Notes: generated by a model not told the origin, from the letters alone. A stretch of DNA of 64,000 bases from Biomphalaria glabrata (GCF_947242115.1 NC_074714.1:42452149-42516148); one strand, 5' to 3'; shown: positions 20,231 to 34,944, numbered from the stretch's first letter. Translations and numbers: made by a program.

Positions 20231-23200
20231 ATGGATGAATTAGCTCTTCAAGGTCTTGCGTCATTAGTGTTGGTAGCAGATGCAGAAGCCCAAGCTAGAG
20301 TAAGTTGTTTTTTTTTAAATTTAATGCTCTAATTTCTAATGCTTTCATTTTTATTATTAAATTATTTTAAAAGTGTCTACATGTCTAGTTTTCATCTTAT
20401 TGTTCTAAACTCTATCACTCATTGATGAATTAAAGTTTATCAGAATCTATTAACTTTATAATGATAGCAGTAAAACCTTTATTAAAGGGGTCACACAATC
20501 AAGCTTTATAATAGCAGTAAAACATAAAACTTTATGCAAAACATGAATCTTAATTGTTTCTCAAAATGGTTTCAGATCATGGTCAGAAAAATCTTCTTAA
20601 ATACTGTTTTATACTTTATATTAATATGAATATATAATATCTGATTGATCAATAAAGCTATTTATTTATAATTAAGCCTGCAAATACATTGGCACATGCT
20701 TAAATGGCTTTCAGTCATGCTTTCACTAACACTGCACAACAGAGAAAGTTTGTGTAACTTGTTAAAAGATAAGATTGATTAGGAAACTGTACAAAATGCT
20801 GAATATTATTTGTGTAAACCGTCACTTCTTAGTAACATTCTTTCTATTATCAATTTTTTTAGCACTTTTCTAAACTTAGGAAATAATTTTCTGATTCTAT
20901 ATATTTTTTTATTTTTTTCCTAGGCTGCACAGTTTGTTGAGCAGTTGAAACAATCAGCTGATGGCTGGAAAATTTGTGCTCAAGGATTTACATGTGGATC
21001 CTATCACCAGTAAGCTTAGTTTCATTTAGATTTCAAAAAGTTGCTTACATTTCTTCTATGTAAAGGTTTTCATAAATGGTAGATTTTGTTAATTTATTTA
21101 TTGCCCATTGTGTCATAGTTAAGATTTTTTTTAGGGGGGGGGGGGGGTGCTTGACTAGCCTTAAGCATTTCTCTGTGTCTCAAGTGTTTGAGCTTTAGAC
21201 AGGGTCTTGGTTCATATCTTGGGAGATAAAGTTTTTTCACTCGGTATTTGAGGATGCTCTTGTCTACCAAATTTTTTTTTTTTTTTTGATAGAAGTGCTT
21301 ATCACACAATGGCCTTAAAAACATTAAAACAGGGCATCTCTTTTTTCACCTTATTAAAAAATCTCTATCATCTGTGACAAAAACTTGTGTTCTATTTATA
21401 TATATTATATTTTTCTCACAAACAAATTCATTTATGATAATAAAGCTCTTTGAACATTCTATGTAGCATGCTATTATGCTTCCATGTTTATCTACAATGT
21501 AATGTACTTACTATTGCCAGGAATGATCATGTGAAGTTCTTTTGTTTGCAAGTCTGTGAATATTATGCAAGATCTGGGTAATGCTCTTAATTCTTTTTTA
21601 AATTATAATTATAGTTAATTTAGAAACAAATGTATATTTTTTACATGATCGCCACTCTTGACTTTATTAACAAAGTTTAGCAAACGAGTTAGCAATGTGT
21701 ATAGAATACATTTCATCAAATCGATAGTGCTTTAAAAATTTATATTGCTATTTGTCTAGAGCCTCATCTCAGGTGTAAATGTATTTTTAAAACCCCAAAG
21801 GCTAACTTTTAACATTTTAAAAGGTGTTGCATATAAGGAGAAAATAAATGCAATTAAAACAAAATATTTGGGACAAACTCCTTGTTGTCATAAAATCCCA
21901 TATATATTATCAATAGTGACTGAAGCAAAGTAACTATTCTTTAAATGATTTATTTTCGAGTTATATTAAGCTATGTACCTGATTATGATATTTTCAACGA
22001 GTCTAGATTAATCATAATTCACTGTCAGATGAAGAATTTTTTTCTTCTTGATTTTGGCCTACTTTACTAAGTGTCTGGATCTTATCAGAATCAAAAACAA
22101 TTAGAAGAGGCTTGCTTGTTAAGTTATGGGTTTAAAATGTGACCAAAAAAATTTTCTTATTTTTTGTTTTTGTTTTAAGATATCTGGCTGCCAACCCCGA
22201 AAATGTTGCCACTATGAAAAGTTTTCTTTTAACCTGTCTGGAAATGGAGGTGAGAGAATTATTATTTTGTTTTTTAGGAACCACTTTGTTAATAAATGAC
22301 TAGAAATAGTTCACAGATTCTTCATTGGCTTTTATTATTTCCTTCTTTTCTCCTGTAGTCCAATGTGGCCACTCAGAGTAAAACTTTCATTAGGAACAAG
22401 TTGGCCCAGTTAGTCTCATTAGTTTTTATAACAGACTTCCAGCACAGGTGGCCACTGTTTTTCACTGATATCCTGTCAACTTTAAGTCGAGGTCCTTTGG
22501 CGGTGGATATGTACCTACGTATTCTTATGGCCATAGATGCAGAGGTTGTGGACAGGGACATTGCACACACTCAAGAGGTAAGAAATATGAAGTTACTCTT
22601 CATATCAATTAATGTTACATTGTACCAAATATTTATAAATCACTGGGTGAGCTTAGTGTCATCTTTTATTTCAACATCTGTGTTTGGTTGTACTCAGGAA
22701 GCCCAAAGGAACAGTATGATTAAAGATGCTATGAGGGAAAGGTGTGTCAATGCCTTAGCAGACTCTTGGTATCAGGTTATGGTATGTGCTATTTTGTTTT
22801 TTTATTTCATAAGGGATAACATTTTCTATTCTAAAGTTGAAATTCCACTTTGTAGTAATTAATTAGCAAACAAAAACACCTGTTTACCATTACTAACAAA
22901 ACAATTTAGTGTTTGAAGAAAACAATGAGATATAATGTTTTTGTGTGTGTTTTTTATTTTCTAAAACTACAGAAATTTTTTTTGTTAGGTTTGTGAAGAG
23001 CATAATGAATAATTTTTTTTATTTTAACTTGTTCTTCTGCTGTATCCTTAAAAAACATTTATTTTGCAATGACTCTTTTAAGTACTTGAGCTTATTTTAA
23101 AGCTATCCTGGTATTTGTCTCCAGACAACATACGACACCACGCAGCCTGATGTTGTGTCCCTGTGCCTGGAGGTGACAGGGCGCTATGTCTCTTGGATGG

Positions 23201-26200
23201 ACATCGGCTACTTTGCCAATGACCGCATGGTTGAGCTCTTGCTCAAGTTTCTTAAAGTAGAGAATCTTAGGGAGAGTGCTTGTGACTGTGTCCATGAGAT
23301 TATCAGTAAAGGCATGGAGCCGGTGGCTAAAACTAGCTTGATAGAATCCTTTATGACCGTGCTCGACTCCGCAGGAATATTTAAAACTGAGGTAATTTCA
23401 CTTGCCCCAATTGCCAGTGAAGAGATTTAAATCTATTTTATTATATAAATTGTTAGCTACACAATTTAAAAAAAAAAAAAAAGTCTACAAACTCATAAAA
23501 TAACATTTATATTATATTAATACCAAAATAAGCCCCTCAAAAGTGTATGTCAAGGTTTCTGAATATGCTTTTACCTAAATTTGTCTTTTAAAGTAATGGC
23601 TTTGAAGCCTGGAATTTTGATGTTAGGGAAAACCAATATATGGGTTTTAAATTTAGTGTTGTGCCACATTGTCTTAACTGAAAGCTTTGTTAAAAATTAG
23701 ATTTCCCCATTGTGGTTTTCAAAAGACTTTTGCTTATGAAATTGAATACACATATATCATCCAATGTGATATTAGTTGAAACCATGTATAAACGTTGTTT
23801 GTTTTGCTAGACACATAGATTTAGTTAATCCATCCCAGTGGCGCTACAGCCCATGGATGGCCCAAGATTCAGTTCATACCTTTGTGAAATATTGGAAAAT
23901 GTACATCATCTGCCTCTAGATAGCTAAGTTTTGCAGGAATGGTGATTTTTTTAAAGTATGAAATTAATAATCATTTTTATACATTTTTAATAACAATCCT
24001 GTATTAATTTTTATGTAAGGCATTTTTTAAAAAGTAACATGTAACTCTTTTTCCTCAATATAAGAATAGAATATGTATAGATATATGTTATGCATATAAT
24101 TTGCATGTGAATTTGCACGTCTATATTATTGTTTTTGTTTTTTTAGGATGATGACTGTGAGTTTTTATGTAAACTTTCTAAACTTATTAATGGAGTTGGC
24201 CTAGGGCTAATAGCTAGCTGGCAGAAGTAAGTTTTAATTCTTGTAAATCACCACTTAGGATATTGGTAGTGAAAATTTGTGTTGCAAAACATGGGTTTCT
24301 AGCTCAATTTAGGCATCATTGTAGTCTTTTCATGTTTTGATATTAGTCAACTGTGTCTGTAAGTGCAGGGTACTTATGGTCTTTCATAGTATATACATAT
24401 GCCTTTATTATCTATTTTTTTCCTTGCTCTGAATCTCTATTAGCATCATATGTAATCTCATTAGTTTTTTATTCTTGTCCCATACCATAATATCAAGCTA
24501 TTAGATTATTTGCTTTGAATGTTTGCTATGCTATTGTTTTCTCTCATAGATTATCCAAAAATGGCATGTGCAAAAACTCAGAAGCCACCATGAGAGCCCT
24601 GGAGTCTAAAATTCCTTATATGTTGAGGTATCTGGGTGATGAGGATGATGATGTGTCTGACTATGTTATAGAGTTTGCCACAGAGTACATTGCCCTAGTG
24701 AAGTCTTTGCCATCGATGAGTCAGATTCATAAAAAACACATTGAGGTACTACACCCTTCGTCACTGTAAAATATTTTGTTTCTCTATTCATTTATTATGA
24801 AAACTTAAAGCTAAATAGAGCAAGTAAAGAATTGTGACTTAGAAAAGACACCTAAAACTATCAGAAAAATTAAACAAATATTAAAAAAATGACATTACTT
24901 TGTATTTGATTTCAGAGTGTAAATTATTTTAAATTAGCCACCTCTAACAAAATAAATTTTAAATAAATAATTTGTTTATTTTGTTATCACATTGTTGGAA
25001 CTTAGGATGTTATTCATATATATCATATAGTTAACATATAAAAGTTTGTTCAACTTTGAGGCATGAGCATAGTAGCATACTATAATAAAATAAAATAAAC
25101 TTACAATTTAAGAGCTGACTGCATTGAAAAAAAACAGGCCATATCTTCTTTTTCTACTGAGTTGCCAATGTTTGTACAGCATTTTAGTACTCATTGTCAG
25201 TTTTCCAACAAAATTTAAATTTGAATTATTTGTATTTTAAATTAATTGTGACAAGTGTACCTTTTTTCTTGTAGGGTCTCCTGTTCACTATAATCAAGAA
25301 AATGAAATATGACTCAGGATACAATTTTGAAAAGGAGGTAAGGAAAAAAAAATCAATTGTGCCAGTGTATTAATTTTTAAAAGCTAAGTCACTTTCATGT
25401 GATACAATTTACCTGATATTTTACATTTACCTAGGGTGAAGAAGAGGCAGAGTTTCAAGAATACAGAAAACAAGTCAGAGTCATTTTTAACAACATAGCA
25501 AGCTTGGTGAGTTGACAGTATTAAAAAACTTTAGATTTATCATTAGAAAATTGTTGTTTCTTCTTGCATATATATTTTTTTTTTCTGGCTTCTTTAGTAA
25601 TATTTGTGTGTGTATTTCTGTTCAGGACACTCAGATGATCCTTATACAAGTTCATGAGCTTGTATCACAAACATTACCCCGCTGGGAGTCTCTGGATTTC
25701 AGGGATGTGGAGATAGCTATTACTCTTTTGTACAGTCTTGGTGAAGCTTTACCTGTAAGTCTTAGTATTACATAGAGTGGGAAGGACCAAGTCAAGATAC
25801 TGTAATGTTAAAATTATGACATAAAAAACAACAACATGAAAGTAGATGTTTGTATAAATCTTATGTTTTATCAGCAATGATTACAATACTTATTATTTGC
25901 TTAATGTCTTACAGGCTGCTCATGGGCAACATTTCAGTGGGAATCCTGAAAAAGCATCAGCTTTACAAAACATGATGAGAATTGTACGTAACAAAAACCT
26001 TTCAGTCATTCTTTTATTTAAACTTTTTAACACTGACACGGACAGTGTATCATAGCTTCTTACCCTAAAGATTATAAGATCTTCTTAAATAATTCAAGCA
26101 AAAGTGGCTTGAAAGGTTATATTTGTGTGTCTTCATTGGTGGAGTTTACAGTTTCTCTTTGGTTGGGGTACATGCCTGTTATCAATGACAGACAACAACA

Positions 26201-29200
26201 CTTTTATCTCTCTATCTTTTCTTTATCTATCTATGTAGAGTTGTCTTGAGCTCTAAAAATTGCTGTCTAAAGAATGCTAACATGTTGAGTTATTACATGT
26301 ATCAGCCATAAAGGCAGGCAGACTAAACATCTGACTAGGACCCTTCTGGCCCACTGATACTAGGACTCAAATTTTATAACTTCCAAAGTAGATGTTTAAA
26401 GGAATTAAAAGAACAACCCACAATATGCATAAGATCTTATTTGTAGGTCTGTCTGTAATTGATAAAGCTTACTGCCTCTTTGTATTTCATATAGGTTAGA
26501 CCTAATGTCATGCTAAATTCAGCAAAGTTGTCATATAGGATAGTCCTTACATGTGTAGGATTGTCATTGATAACTCGATTGATTTGAACTTTAAATTTAT
26601 CACCTAAATTTATATGCACTAGTAAAATTCAGAATATATTTTCCAGTATTTTAATTGTAATTGTAATATCTTTAATGAAAACATTTCTTTATCAGTTAAT
26701 TACTAGTCAAGTGAGCAGAAAAGGCCATATTGCAGTTTTGCTTCAATTTTTTGAAACAGTTGTACGTTATGATCGATTCTTTGTCTGTGAATCACAGCAT
26801 ATTCCTCCAGTCCTGGTGAGTTATAGAAAATGTGTTTATATCTCTATCCTGTCATACAATTACATTATTTGCATATGAAAGTTATATGTTTATCCAACAA
26901 AAAATCTACTCTGTTTGATTCTAACATTATTAAACTTTTCTGCAACTGTAGATGGCATTCCTTGATGAAAGAGGCTTGCGACATCCATCTGCTAAAGTCA
27001 GGAGTCGAGTGGCCTACCTTTTCCTGAGATTTGTTAAAAGTACCAAGTAAGGCTTGCTTTTGAAGCTTCTTACCCTACATAAATAGACGGAGGATAATTT
27101 TAGATACTTCACAGTCAAAATATAACCAAATAAAAAAATGATTATATTCTTCAGATCAACATGCAAGTAAAAATAATTCTTTCACGGTCATTATAATTTT
27201 AATAATATTTTGTTCTAGGTTCATAATTTGCATATTTTTTTTGTGTGCACAGAACTCACCTTACTCCATATTTAGAAGATGTTCTAAAACAGATGCAGGA
27301 CCTCCTCCAGGTTCATTCTCCAGATAATGGTCTGATCCATTCTCTGTCTGACAGTGACCAGTTATTTATTTATGAGACAGCCAGTACATTGATAGTGTCT
27401 AGTTCTGTAGAACCAGAAGTAAGATAATTTTTTTTACTTTAGACACTCTCTTGAAAGTTTGTTTTCTATTAAGTTTTTATTTCTAGTATAATGCAGACAG
27501 TATTTATTTTACACCTATTAATCTCTTTCTACAAAAAAAAAAAAAAAAAAATTATTTATTATTTGGAATTTTTATTTGTATGTTGTGTACATCAGAATTT
27601 TTTATTCCTGTTTATACAATAATTCATTTTAGAAAAAACAGGCACTTATGAAACAGCTTCTGTTGCCCATCGCTACGAAGTTTAATATAATGTTGAGTAG
27701 GCTAACAGAAGAACGAGATGAAAAAAGACAACAGGAATATGCTGAGTGTATTCATAATGCAATAGCGTTGGCCAGGTAAAGAACGTTGAAAAGAGATATT
27801 AATACTAATAGTTCATAATACATCTTTAGATGTCAGGTATTGATTGTAATCTTTATATGTACGTAAGAGTTTTAACACAATGAAACTTGTTTGAATTCTC
27901 TTTTAGTCGAGCCAGCAAAGGTTTCTCTGGCCAACAGACAATGAAGCAGTGTGGTTGTGTCACAGCATTCACAGAACTGTTGTCCATCTTCCTTGCTGCT
28001 CTAGAGGTCACCAATCAAAGAGCCTCCTTACATCAAGGAGTCCGGCAGTACCTCCACAGAATGGTAATTTCAGTATTCATCTAAAAAAAGTCACAACTGA
28101 AGTAACAGCAATCCAAGTTTTAAGTTTTCATTCTGACTATTCATTCATACATTTCAATTTTAGGTTGTTTGTTTGGAAGAAGAAATAATGCCATTTTTAC
28201 CAGAAGCAATGGAAAGATTGTTGAAACAGCCTGATGCTAGAGAGCTGTATGACTTCTTGCCTCTTGTCAATCAAGTCATCATGAAATTCAAGGTTTGGGG
28301 TTGCAATAGTCCTTATGTAGTTGATATTACTCCAGTGCTTTCTAACTTAAAGCAGGTTATGTCAATATATTTTTTTTTTTAATCTTTTCATCAGGCTAAC
28401 ATAACTCCTTTCCTTACTCAAGTTTTTATGCCCCTTGTTGTGACCATCTATCAAGTTCTAAATACACCAGTGGACCTAAATGACCATTGTTCAGCCGAAG
28501 AGAAAAAATTGCTTCAGAGAGGCTACTTTCTGCTTCTGGCTACCATTGTATGCAACTGTATAGATGTATTGAAAGCTCAAGGTAAATCCTTTTTGAACTC
28601 ATTGCATGTGGAAAAAAAACAAACAAATTGAAGAGATGGAAGTATTTATAAGATATTTTTTTATAAACATTTTGTTTCATTTATAGTATGACTTTATCAA
28701 TTATCTTTTGTAATTTCTATCCTTGACGCAGTCTATTGATAAAAACAAAGAATAGCTTTTACCATACATCATTGAATAAGAATTATTACGTGTTTGTGTG
28801 TGCGCATGTGTGTTATAAAATTTTAAAAAAAGGATAACAAAATATTCAGTAACCTAAAATAAAGGCTATATTTGTAGAAAGACGTAGATCTTAAGACTCT
28901 ACACAATGATTTAAAACATGACTTAATATATATAAACTATGCTGCATAACATCTCCTCTCAAAAACTTGTGCTGAAAGTTGTGCAATAATAAAATAATGA
29001 AGTAAACTTGGAACATCTTTATCTAATACCAGGGATGCACCTTTTTCTTGCTGTTGTACTGTAAATCTCTGGAAATTTTATTAGAAATTTTTTTGGACTT
29101 TAAAATATTTTGTAGAGGTTTTAGAACATTGTTATAACACAAACTTTGGATGAATCTTTTTTTTAATTTAATAAAACTCGAAAATGTATCTATCTATTTA

Positions 29201-32200
29201 CTAATCTATTAATTTCCCTTTCAGATATGCAAAATTTAAATCAAGTTTTAATGTCATTAATTCAAGGTGCTGTTGACCTGCCAGATCCACAGGTAGATAG
29301 AAAGTTCTACGACTACATCTTTTAAATAATATATAGGAGATTTTTCTTAATGTTTATTATTATTATTTGTTAATTTGTAATGTTTTATTTTTTTTTTACT
29401 ACATAGAGCCAAAAATGTTGTTTTTCAACACTAAAAAAGTTGATTGAACTTTGGGGTAAGTTTTGTTTTGTTAAACTTTTTTTTAGTATCTACAAAAAAT
29501 ATTTTATTTGCATTAGGCTTTCCTTCATTACTTGGATAATTGAACTAGAATTTAATATATTATGTCTACTTTTTGAATTGATGAAAATAATTTTCATTTT
29601 TTTTTATTACTAGGCCTAGTCTTCTTTTCCTCAGCACCAACACTTTTCATTCTGCAACACAGTCATTCATTTAGTTTATTGAAACTCAAAATTTGATCTA
29701 ATCATGGCTTTAAGTTAAATTGAACATGTTAGACAAAAATTATTTTCTTTTAATGAAATGTTTTATTATTTTTGCTTTCTATTTTTTTTTTTTTTTTTTT
29801 CCATAACCATTGTAAATTTTATAGAACTTTGAAGAAGTACTTTTTACACACATATGTAGTTAATAAGTTTGGACTTATTAAACAGCTCATAGAGTCTAAT
29901 GAATGATTTTGCCCTAAATTAATAACTTATCGCCATTCTTTAGGAATGCTACTTCATAGTTACAGAATTAATTTCTCTTCATTTGATCTACACATTTTTG
30001 CATTAGATAAATGTTCAGCTGAAAATGCAATCAAGTTTTATATTGTTTAAATGGTGGTTGTTGATAGTTTGCTTATAACTTTTGCATGTTTTTGTTTGTG
30101 TCAGGTGGTAAAGAAGCTCTGCCTGGGTTCCCAGAATTTATTTATAAGGAGATTGTACCTGCCTGCTTTATGGCTCCCATGAAACCAACATTTGACCTGG
30201 CAGATGGACAAACTACTTTGGTTAGTAGACTAATACATAGTCATCTATAAAATATTTGTTCATTGTGAGCCTAGAATGAATCACTTTTTTTTTTCAGTAA
30301 TAAATCATTCCCCTGCAAAATGTCTATGTATTATGAGTTATTTGGATAAATATCCCAAGAAGAAAGAATTTATTGCCTTCAATAACATTGGTACCAAAAT
30401 AGTTTTAAAAAATATTTTCATATAGACTTACAATATGATAAAGGCAATGTTTAGCAATTGTAGTGACTTTTTCACAGAGATCTATATAGCTAGATGAGTA
30501 GTTGCTGCAAGATATCTGGATTACATTGCAATCTGGCTATGCAATCTGTCCGAAAACTGTCTCTTGGCTACATCTATTTGCTTCGTTTATTTAAAATAAG
30601 ATAATAATCAAGTAATCTTGAACATATTGTCAGCTTTTTCTTTTATTTTTGGAATTATTTGGTCAGTAAAGAAAATTGTAGTAGGTATTCAAGCATTGAA
30701 GAACAAGTCATTAGACTTGTGAGATAACAAGTCATTGTACTTGTGAAAGTTGTTATTGTTAATAAAAACTTATTGATGGATCTGATGCATTCACTTTTTT
30801 AAAACATTCTTTCTGAAGGTGTTAGGAGAGTCTGCCTTGTGTATGCAAGAGATACTTCAACAAAGGGTAAGCTTTCTTTGGTTCTGATTTTTTTTGTCTG
30901 TTCTTATGTCTCATAAATAATTGCCAAAGATTTTTTTTTTTGTTTAATTGTAGAAGTTGTATTATGATAAATTTAATCAAAGTTACAAACTATTTTGTTT
31001 CAGGGAGTAGAATTTTTAGAGTTTTTAAAGTCAGACTTCTTTCCTTCAAAGGGGATAAGTGCAGAGAGTGGTGAAGTAAGTTGCTATATGTTTATCAGAA
31101 CAGCAATAGATCCTGATACTAACATTGCCCCATTATGTCCTGTACATAACACAATCACCAATCAGGTCATAAGGCAATCTCTTTCTTTTAGTTCTCAACA
31201 CATTTGATCAGAAAGTATTGATTGTTATGACTTTCTTTTATTCATTGTACTTTACATATGCATTAAATGACCAATTTAACTAGTAAACATAAATAATTTT
31301 AAAATCCTATTCGGTATCTCATGACTGGTCCTATTTAAACAAGTGACATATTCCTCCTTTGAAGCTGACCTCTTCATTCTCAATAACTAATAAATGATAG
31401 ATATAAAAAAAAGTTTTTTTTTTTTTCAAACCCCCCCCCCCCCCTTTTTGTTTTTTTTTTCCAAAAAAAATCCCAGTTACACCCCTGTATAAATCTACTC
31501 GAGTATAGAAAATTCTAAATTGGGATATAGATCCAGACTTGTAAACGTTTAAAAACTGTTGTCTAGACTAGAATACTGGATCTAGTTAGAGATTGATTTT
31601 GTTTATTAATAAATAAATTTAAAAAAAATTGTCACAAATTAATTCTAGGTAATGACGTGTAGGCCTACATAAAATGTTACGCAAAATGTCCATTAATTTT
31701 AAACTTTTTACTGAAACCACTGACATCTAGCTCTTTATAATTGACTATTTTTATACATTTCTTGATGTTATATTGTAATACAGTGGTTCTCAAACTCTGG
31801 TCAGGGGACCATAGGGGTCATAAGAAAGATGAAAATTGCATACAATTAAAGTAATTTCTTCAATAAAAGCCAGATTATCTGATATGATAATTTGAGTAAT
31901 AATCAATTATCCCCTCAATACTTTTAAATAAATAAATGACCTAAACATAAGACATTCTTCACTTGGATATTCCCTACAGGGTATTAAGCCCTTTTGCATG
32001 TAGACTTATTCAAATATCAATCACAGATGAAACCATTCAAATACAAAAGCAGCTTATTGAAATATCCAGAAGTGAAGAACTTAAAACCATTGTTTTAACA
32101 AGATATCACAAATTCTGATTCCAAATTTATATCCTGCCTAATGGGATATTGTACAGAAGCTCTTGACTGCTTTCCAGTCTTGTTATTTCATCTCATCTCT

Positions 32201-32932
32201 GCCTGTGGTCCCTTCTGGGGCATAGGCCACCAACCAGCTTCCTCCAGGCATCTCGGTTCTGGGCGAGTCTCTCCAACTGTCTTGCCCATCTGCTTGGAAT
32301 CTGCTTCCAAATTGCGGTGCCATGTATTCCTGGGCCGTCCCCTCTTCTTGTTATTTGGTAGAACTATAAGAACATGGATTCAGTACCAAAATGAACCTCG
32401 AAAAATTTGACAATTAAAAGAAACCAATTAGAAATTTGTTCTGGAGGAGATAAGCTGTTGCTATTTACAAACATTGAGCCGTACATAACCTAAATACACT
32501 CATAAAATTTTATCACATTTATTTAATTTTTTAAAATTTTATACAAAAGTTATAATTTCAATAAACATTCCTTCAACAAAAAAATTTTTTTTTTGCATTT
32601 GTAATTTGTAGACTATGCATTTGTGGCTTTCAGTTAAGGGTCTGTAGGCTAATTTCGACGATATAAAGGGGTCCTTGGGTAAATAAAGTTTGAGAACCTC
32701 TGTTGTATTACATTTAGTATAAATGTAATTTTTATATTCCTCAGTGTTACTTGGTCAACTTACAGACTGGCATTAAACCTTATAGAACCTGGTTAAAGGT
32801 AAATATTTGAATTGATCATCTAACAGACCATGATACTTAATTTTATAAATTGTTAAAAAGGTTATTATGAAGGTACTATTTGCTTTTTTTTTTTTTTCCC
32901 ATCAGAAATTCTTTATGCAGGCCAAGTCATGA
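20231..32932 (+). CDS. XPOT: Exportin-T (tRNA exportin), complete, 27 coding exons
   Basis: Importin-beta-family receptor that carries mature tRNA out of the nucleus with RanGTP. Exons: 20231-20299, 20924-21009, 21521-21577, 22180-22249, 22359-22577, 22698-22781, 23125-23391, 24147-24226, 24550-24745, 25275-25337, 25435-25506, 25626-25754, 25915-25983, 26696-26815, 26952-27046, 27253-27418, 27633-27775, 27907-28063, 28164-28292, 28395-28581, 29225-29292, 29407-29455, 30105-30220, 30819-30866, 31004-31075, 32745-32798, 32906-32932. All borders are GT-AG and all phases agree; total 2892 nt, 963 residues (human about 962). Vertebrate-like blocks: MDELALQGL at the start; KTFIRNKLAQLV (about 99-110); MYLRILMAIDAEVVDRDIAH (about 143-162); FFETVVRYDRFF (about 504-515); GLRHPSAKVRSRVAYLF (about 533-549); QLFIYETASTLIVS; AHGQHFSGN; and KFFMQAKS at the end. 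Exportin-1-like N-domain followed by HEAT-type helices. The start is fixed by homology and Kozak-like AAAATGG. No lesion seen. Confidence 0.96.
21120..21300. repeat. Homopolymer-bearing patch in XPOT intron 3
   Basis: G12-type run near 21136-21147 and a T15-type run near 21273-21288 around unremarkable sequence. Open frames here are artefacts of the intron. The G run may be an assembly weak point. Confidence 0.5.
31781..32702. mobile_element. hAT element in the XPOT intron before the penultimate exon
   Basis: The ends CAGTGGTTCTCAAACT and, inverted, CAGAGGTTCTCAAACT are classic hAT termini. The flanks TTGTAATA (31773-31780) and TTGTATTA (32703-32710) agree at 7 of 8 bases. The right end lies only about 40 bases before the exon at 32745. 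The 922-bp interior carries no transposase but does hold an antisense LINE fragment (32160-32345). Confidence 0.85.
32160..32345 (-). mobile_element. LINE C-terminal fragment inside the hAT element
   Basis: The minus strand reads KRGRPRNTWHRNLEADSKQM, then wording like ETRPEPRCLEEAGWW. GRPxxTW..LEAD is the familiar end of RTE/Jockey-type ORF2 proteins. Either captured by the hAT element or inserted after it landed. Frame is imperfect. Confidence 0.55.
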
Positions 32933-34118
32933 CCCAGAAAGAAGCCTAGAACTTGTACACTTTTCAATTATTCTGAAGCATTGCTTCAGTGGTTGTTGTA
33001 TATAATTGTTACATAACTGTATCATATTACATCATTGCCATTCATCACATTAAGGACATTGTTTTAAAGCAAAAACTGGTGTCATTAAGTTATGGTGTGT
33101 GCATGTGTGTGCTGTTGTGACATTGGAATTGCTTTTGTTGCCACCAGTTGTCATTGAAAGACTTTCTAATTTGTTTTACTAATGAAGTTTGAGGCATTTT
33201 AAAAAAAATAATTAGAGCTTATTTAAGCAACTGGTTAGGTAAAAAGGAGTATTGTGTGTAATTAGTCAAATTTCATTTCCTTTTTTTTTTTCTTTATATT
33301 CTTGCATCTATAGTTAAAACACTATAATGTGCTTTTTCATGACATTAACAATCCAGTGGCATTTTTATATATGTCTGATAGTGAAGAGAGAGAAAGATAA
33401 TGGAATTCTTTAATTAATTTTAGGGTTAATAAAATGTTACATTTCTCAATTTGCACTTTGTTTTAATTGGAAAGGAAAGTTTCCTTTGTGCATTAGACTG
33501 AAAGTTGATTGTGTGACAAAAATGAAATAAGTTATTCTAAAATTGAATATTACCCAGAAATCGTTATGACTAGAGCACTTGGTGAATGTTTGTTTTTAGG
33601 GTAATATATGTTAAAGAAATTTAACAATTTTTGTTTTCATGTAAAACAAAGTAAATCTTTTTATTTTAATTTCCAATGTTAGTGAGAGATCTCAGCACTA
33701 TTTATTTTTGCTCAGAAAGTTTTTTTTCTTGTTTTATTATGGCAGACTTGGGGCAATAAGTGCAGAAGTAGAACTATGGGCATAATAATTAAAATATTAA
33801 AAAGCATTTTTTTTTTTTAATTTGGCATTAGTGACACTTGTAACCAAAATAGTCCTTTTTTTTAAATTGAACTATTTTTTTCATAAATTGAAATAAATGA
33901 TTCAAAAAATAAAATATTGTTTTTTTTTAAACCTGTAAACTGTGTTTTCTGTTTGTACAGCTGTAGGACCATTTGGCTCCAAACTATTAAGTACAAGTGT
34001 ACCCTAAGTTCTTAACTTTCCTAAACAAGGTTTTGTGATGGTTACTGTATATCCTACTTTTGAACTTGTACAATATTTATAGTATTATTTTAGTCAATAA
34101 AGGATGTCAAAACTGAAG
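32933..34118 (+). other. XPOT: XPOT 3' UTR
   Basis: About 1.19 kb of AT-rich sequence after the TGA at 32930-32932. It contains several T runs and ends after AATAAA at 34096-34101, followed about 15-20 bases later by a likely cleavage region and T-rich sequence. An earlier AAATAAAATA lies near 33908. There are no open frames of note. Confidence 0.6.
34096..34101 (+). terminator. XPOT polyadenylation signal AATAAA
   Basis: Canonical hexamer in GTCAATAAAGGATG, 1.16 kb past the stop codon and before the first repeat of the intergenic gap. Choice among several AATAAA-like words is inference. Confidence 0.55.
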
Positions 34119-34315
34119 CATTCATCCTACCTGTTATCTTTCAACTTTCTATACTGATTTTGTTCTATAGTATCTGCTCAACAAAGTTAATTTTAATATT
34201 TGATCTCAAAGAGAAATGGAATGAGCTGGATAAAGATGCACAAAAGACAGAATAGCATTCTTCATGCCTGTTAAACTTATTAATAAATGACTTGAATCAA
34301 TTTAGGTTACGTGGG

Positions 34316-34830
34316 CATGCATTGTGCACAGTAATTAATAAAACTTAGCTTGCCGCCCTAACCCTGTGAGAGTCTGTCTCCACAAAGATCTGTCACTGGC
34401 AGTATCTGAAGCCTCTTCCCACCTGGCATCCACTGCTTTGAGTTCCTCCATGAAAGTCTGGCCCCAAGTTATACGAGGACGTCCCTGTTTGCACATTCCT
34501 CGTATTTGCTTCCATGTCATTGCAACTCTTGGTATGCATAATTCATTTTGTCTGAGAACATGTCCTGCAAGCAGACGCTGTCACAACCTCACTAAGTGGT
34601 CGACTCCCAGTTTGGTACAGGATTTCCTTGTTTGAAACCCAATCTCTATAATGGACTCCTAAAATCCATCTTAGCCATTTTTATTGAGCCACATTTAGTC
34701 TTTTTCTCAATTTCAGCAAATGACTTTCATGTCTCGCATGCATATGTTGCTGTTGGGATGACAATTGTGTTAAGTAGGTGTACTTTTGTCTCAAGTCCAA
34801 TAGCTTGGCTTGTCCATCTGCCGGTCCCAA
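34316..34830 (-). mobile_element. LINE 3' fragment between XPOT and ISY1
   Basis: The minus strand encodes, ending at a stop at 34335, MTWKQIRGMCKQGRPRITWG, then a FMEELKAVDARWEEASDTAS segment and RSLWRQTLTGLG. GRPRITW..W..A.DR..WR is a LINE ORF2 C-terminal pattern (RTE/Jockey-like). Sequence to about 34830 reads as related decayed coding. It is truncated, with several frame breaks. Confidence 0.6.
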
Positions 34831-34944
34831 GCCCAGGTGAGAACGGAGGAGTGTTAGGTGTGGGGCTAGCGACCCGACCCTATAAACTGTAATTGTTACA
34901 GAAATGGCAAACTTTAATTTATAAAACAGCCTTAATTAATAGTC

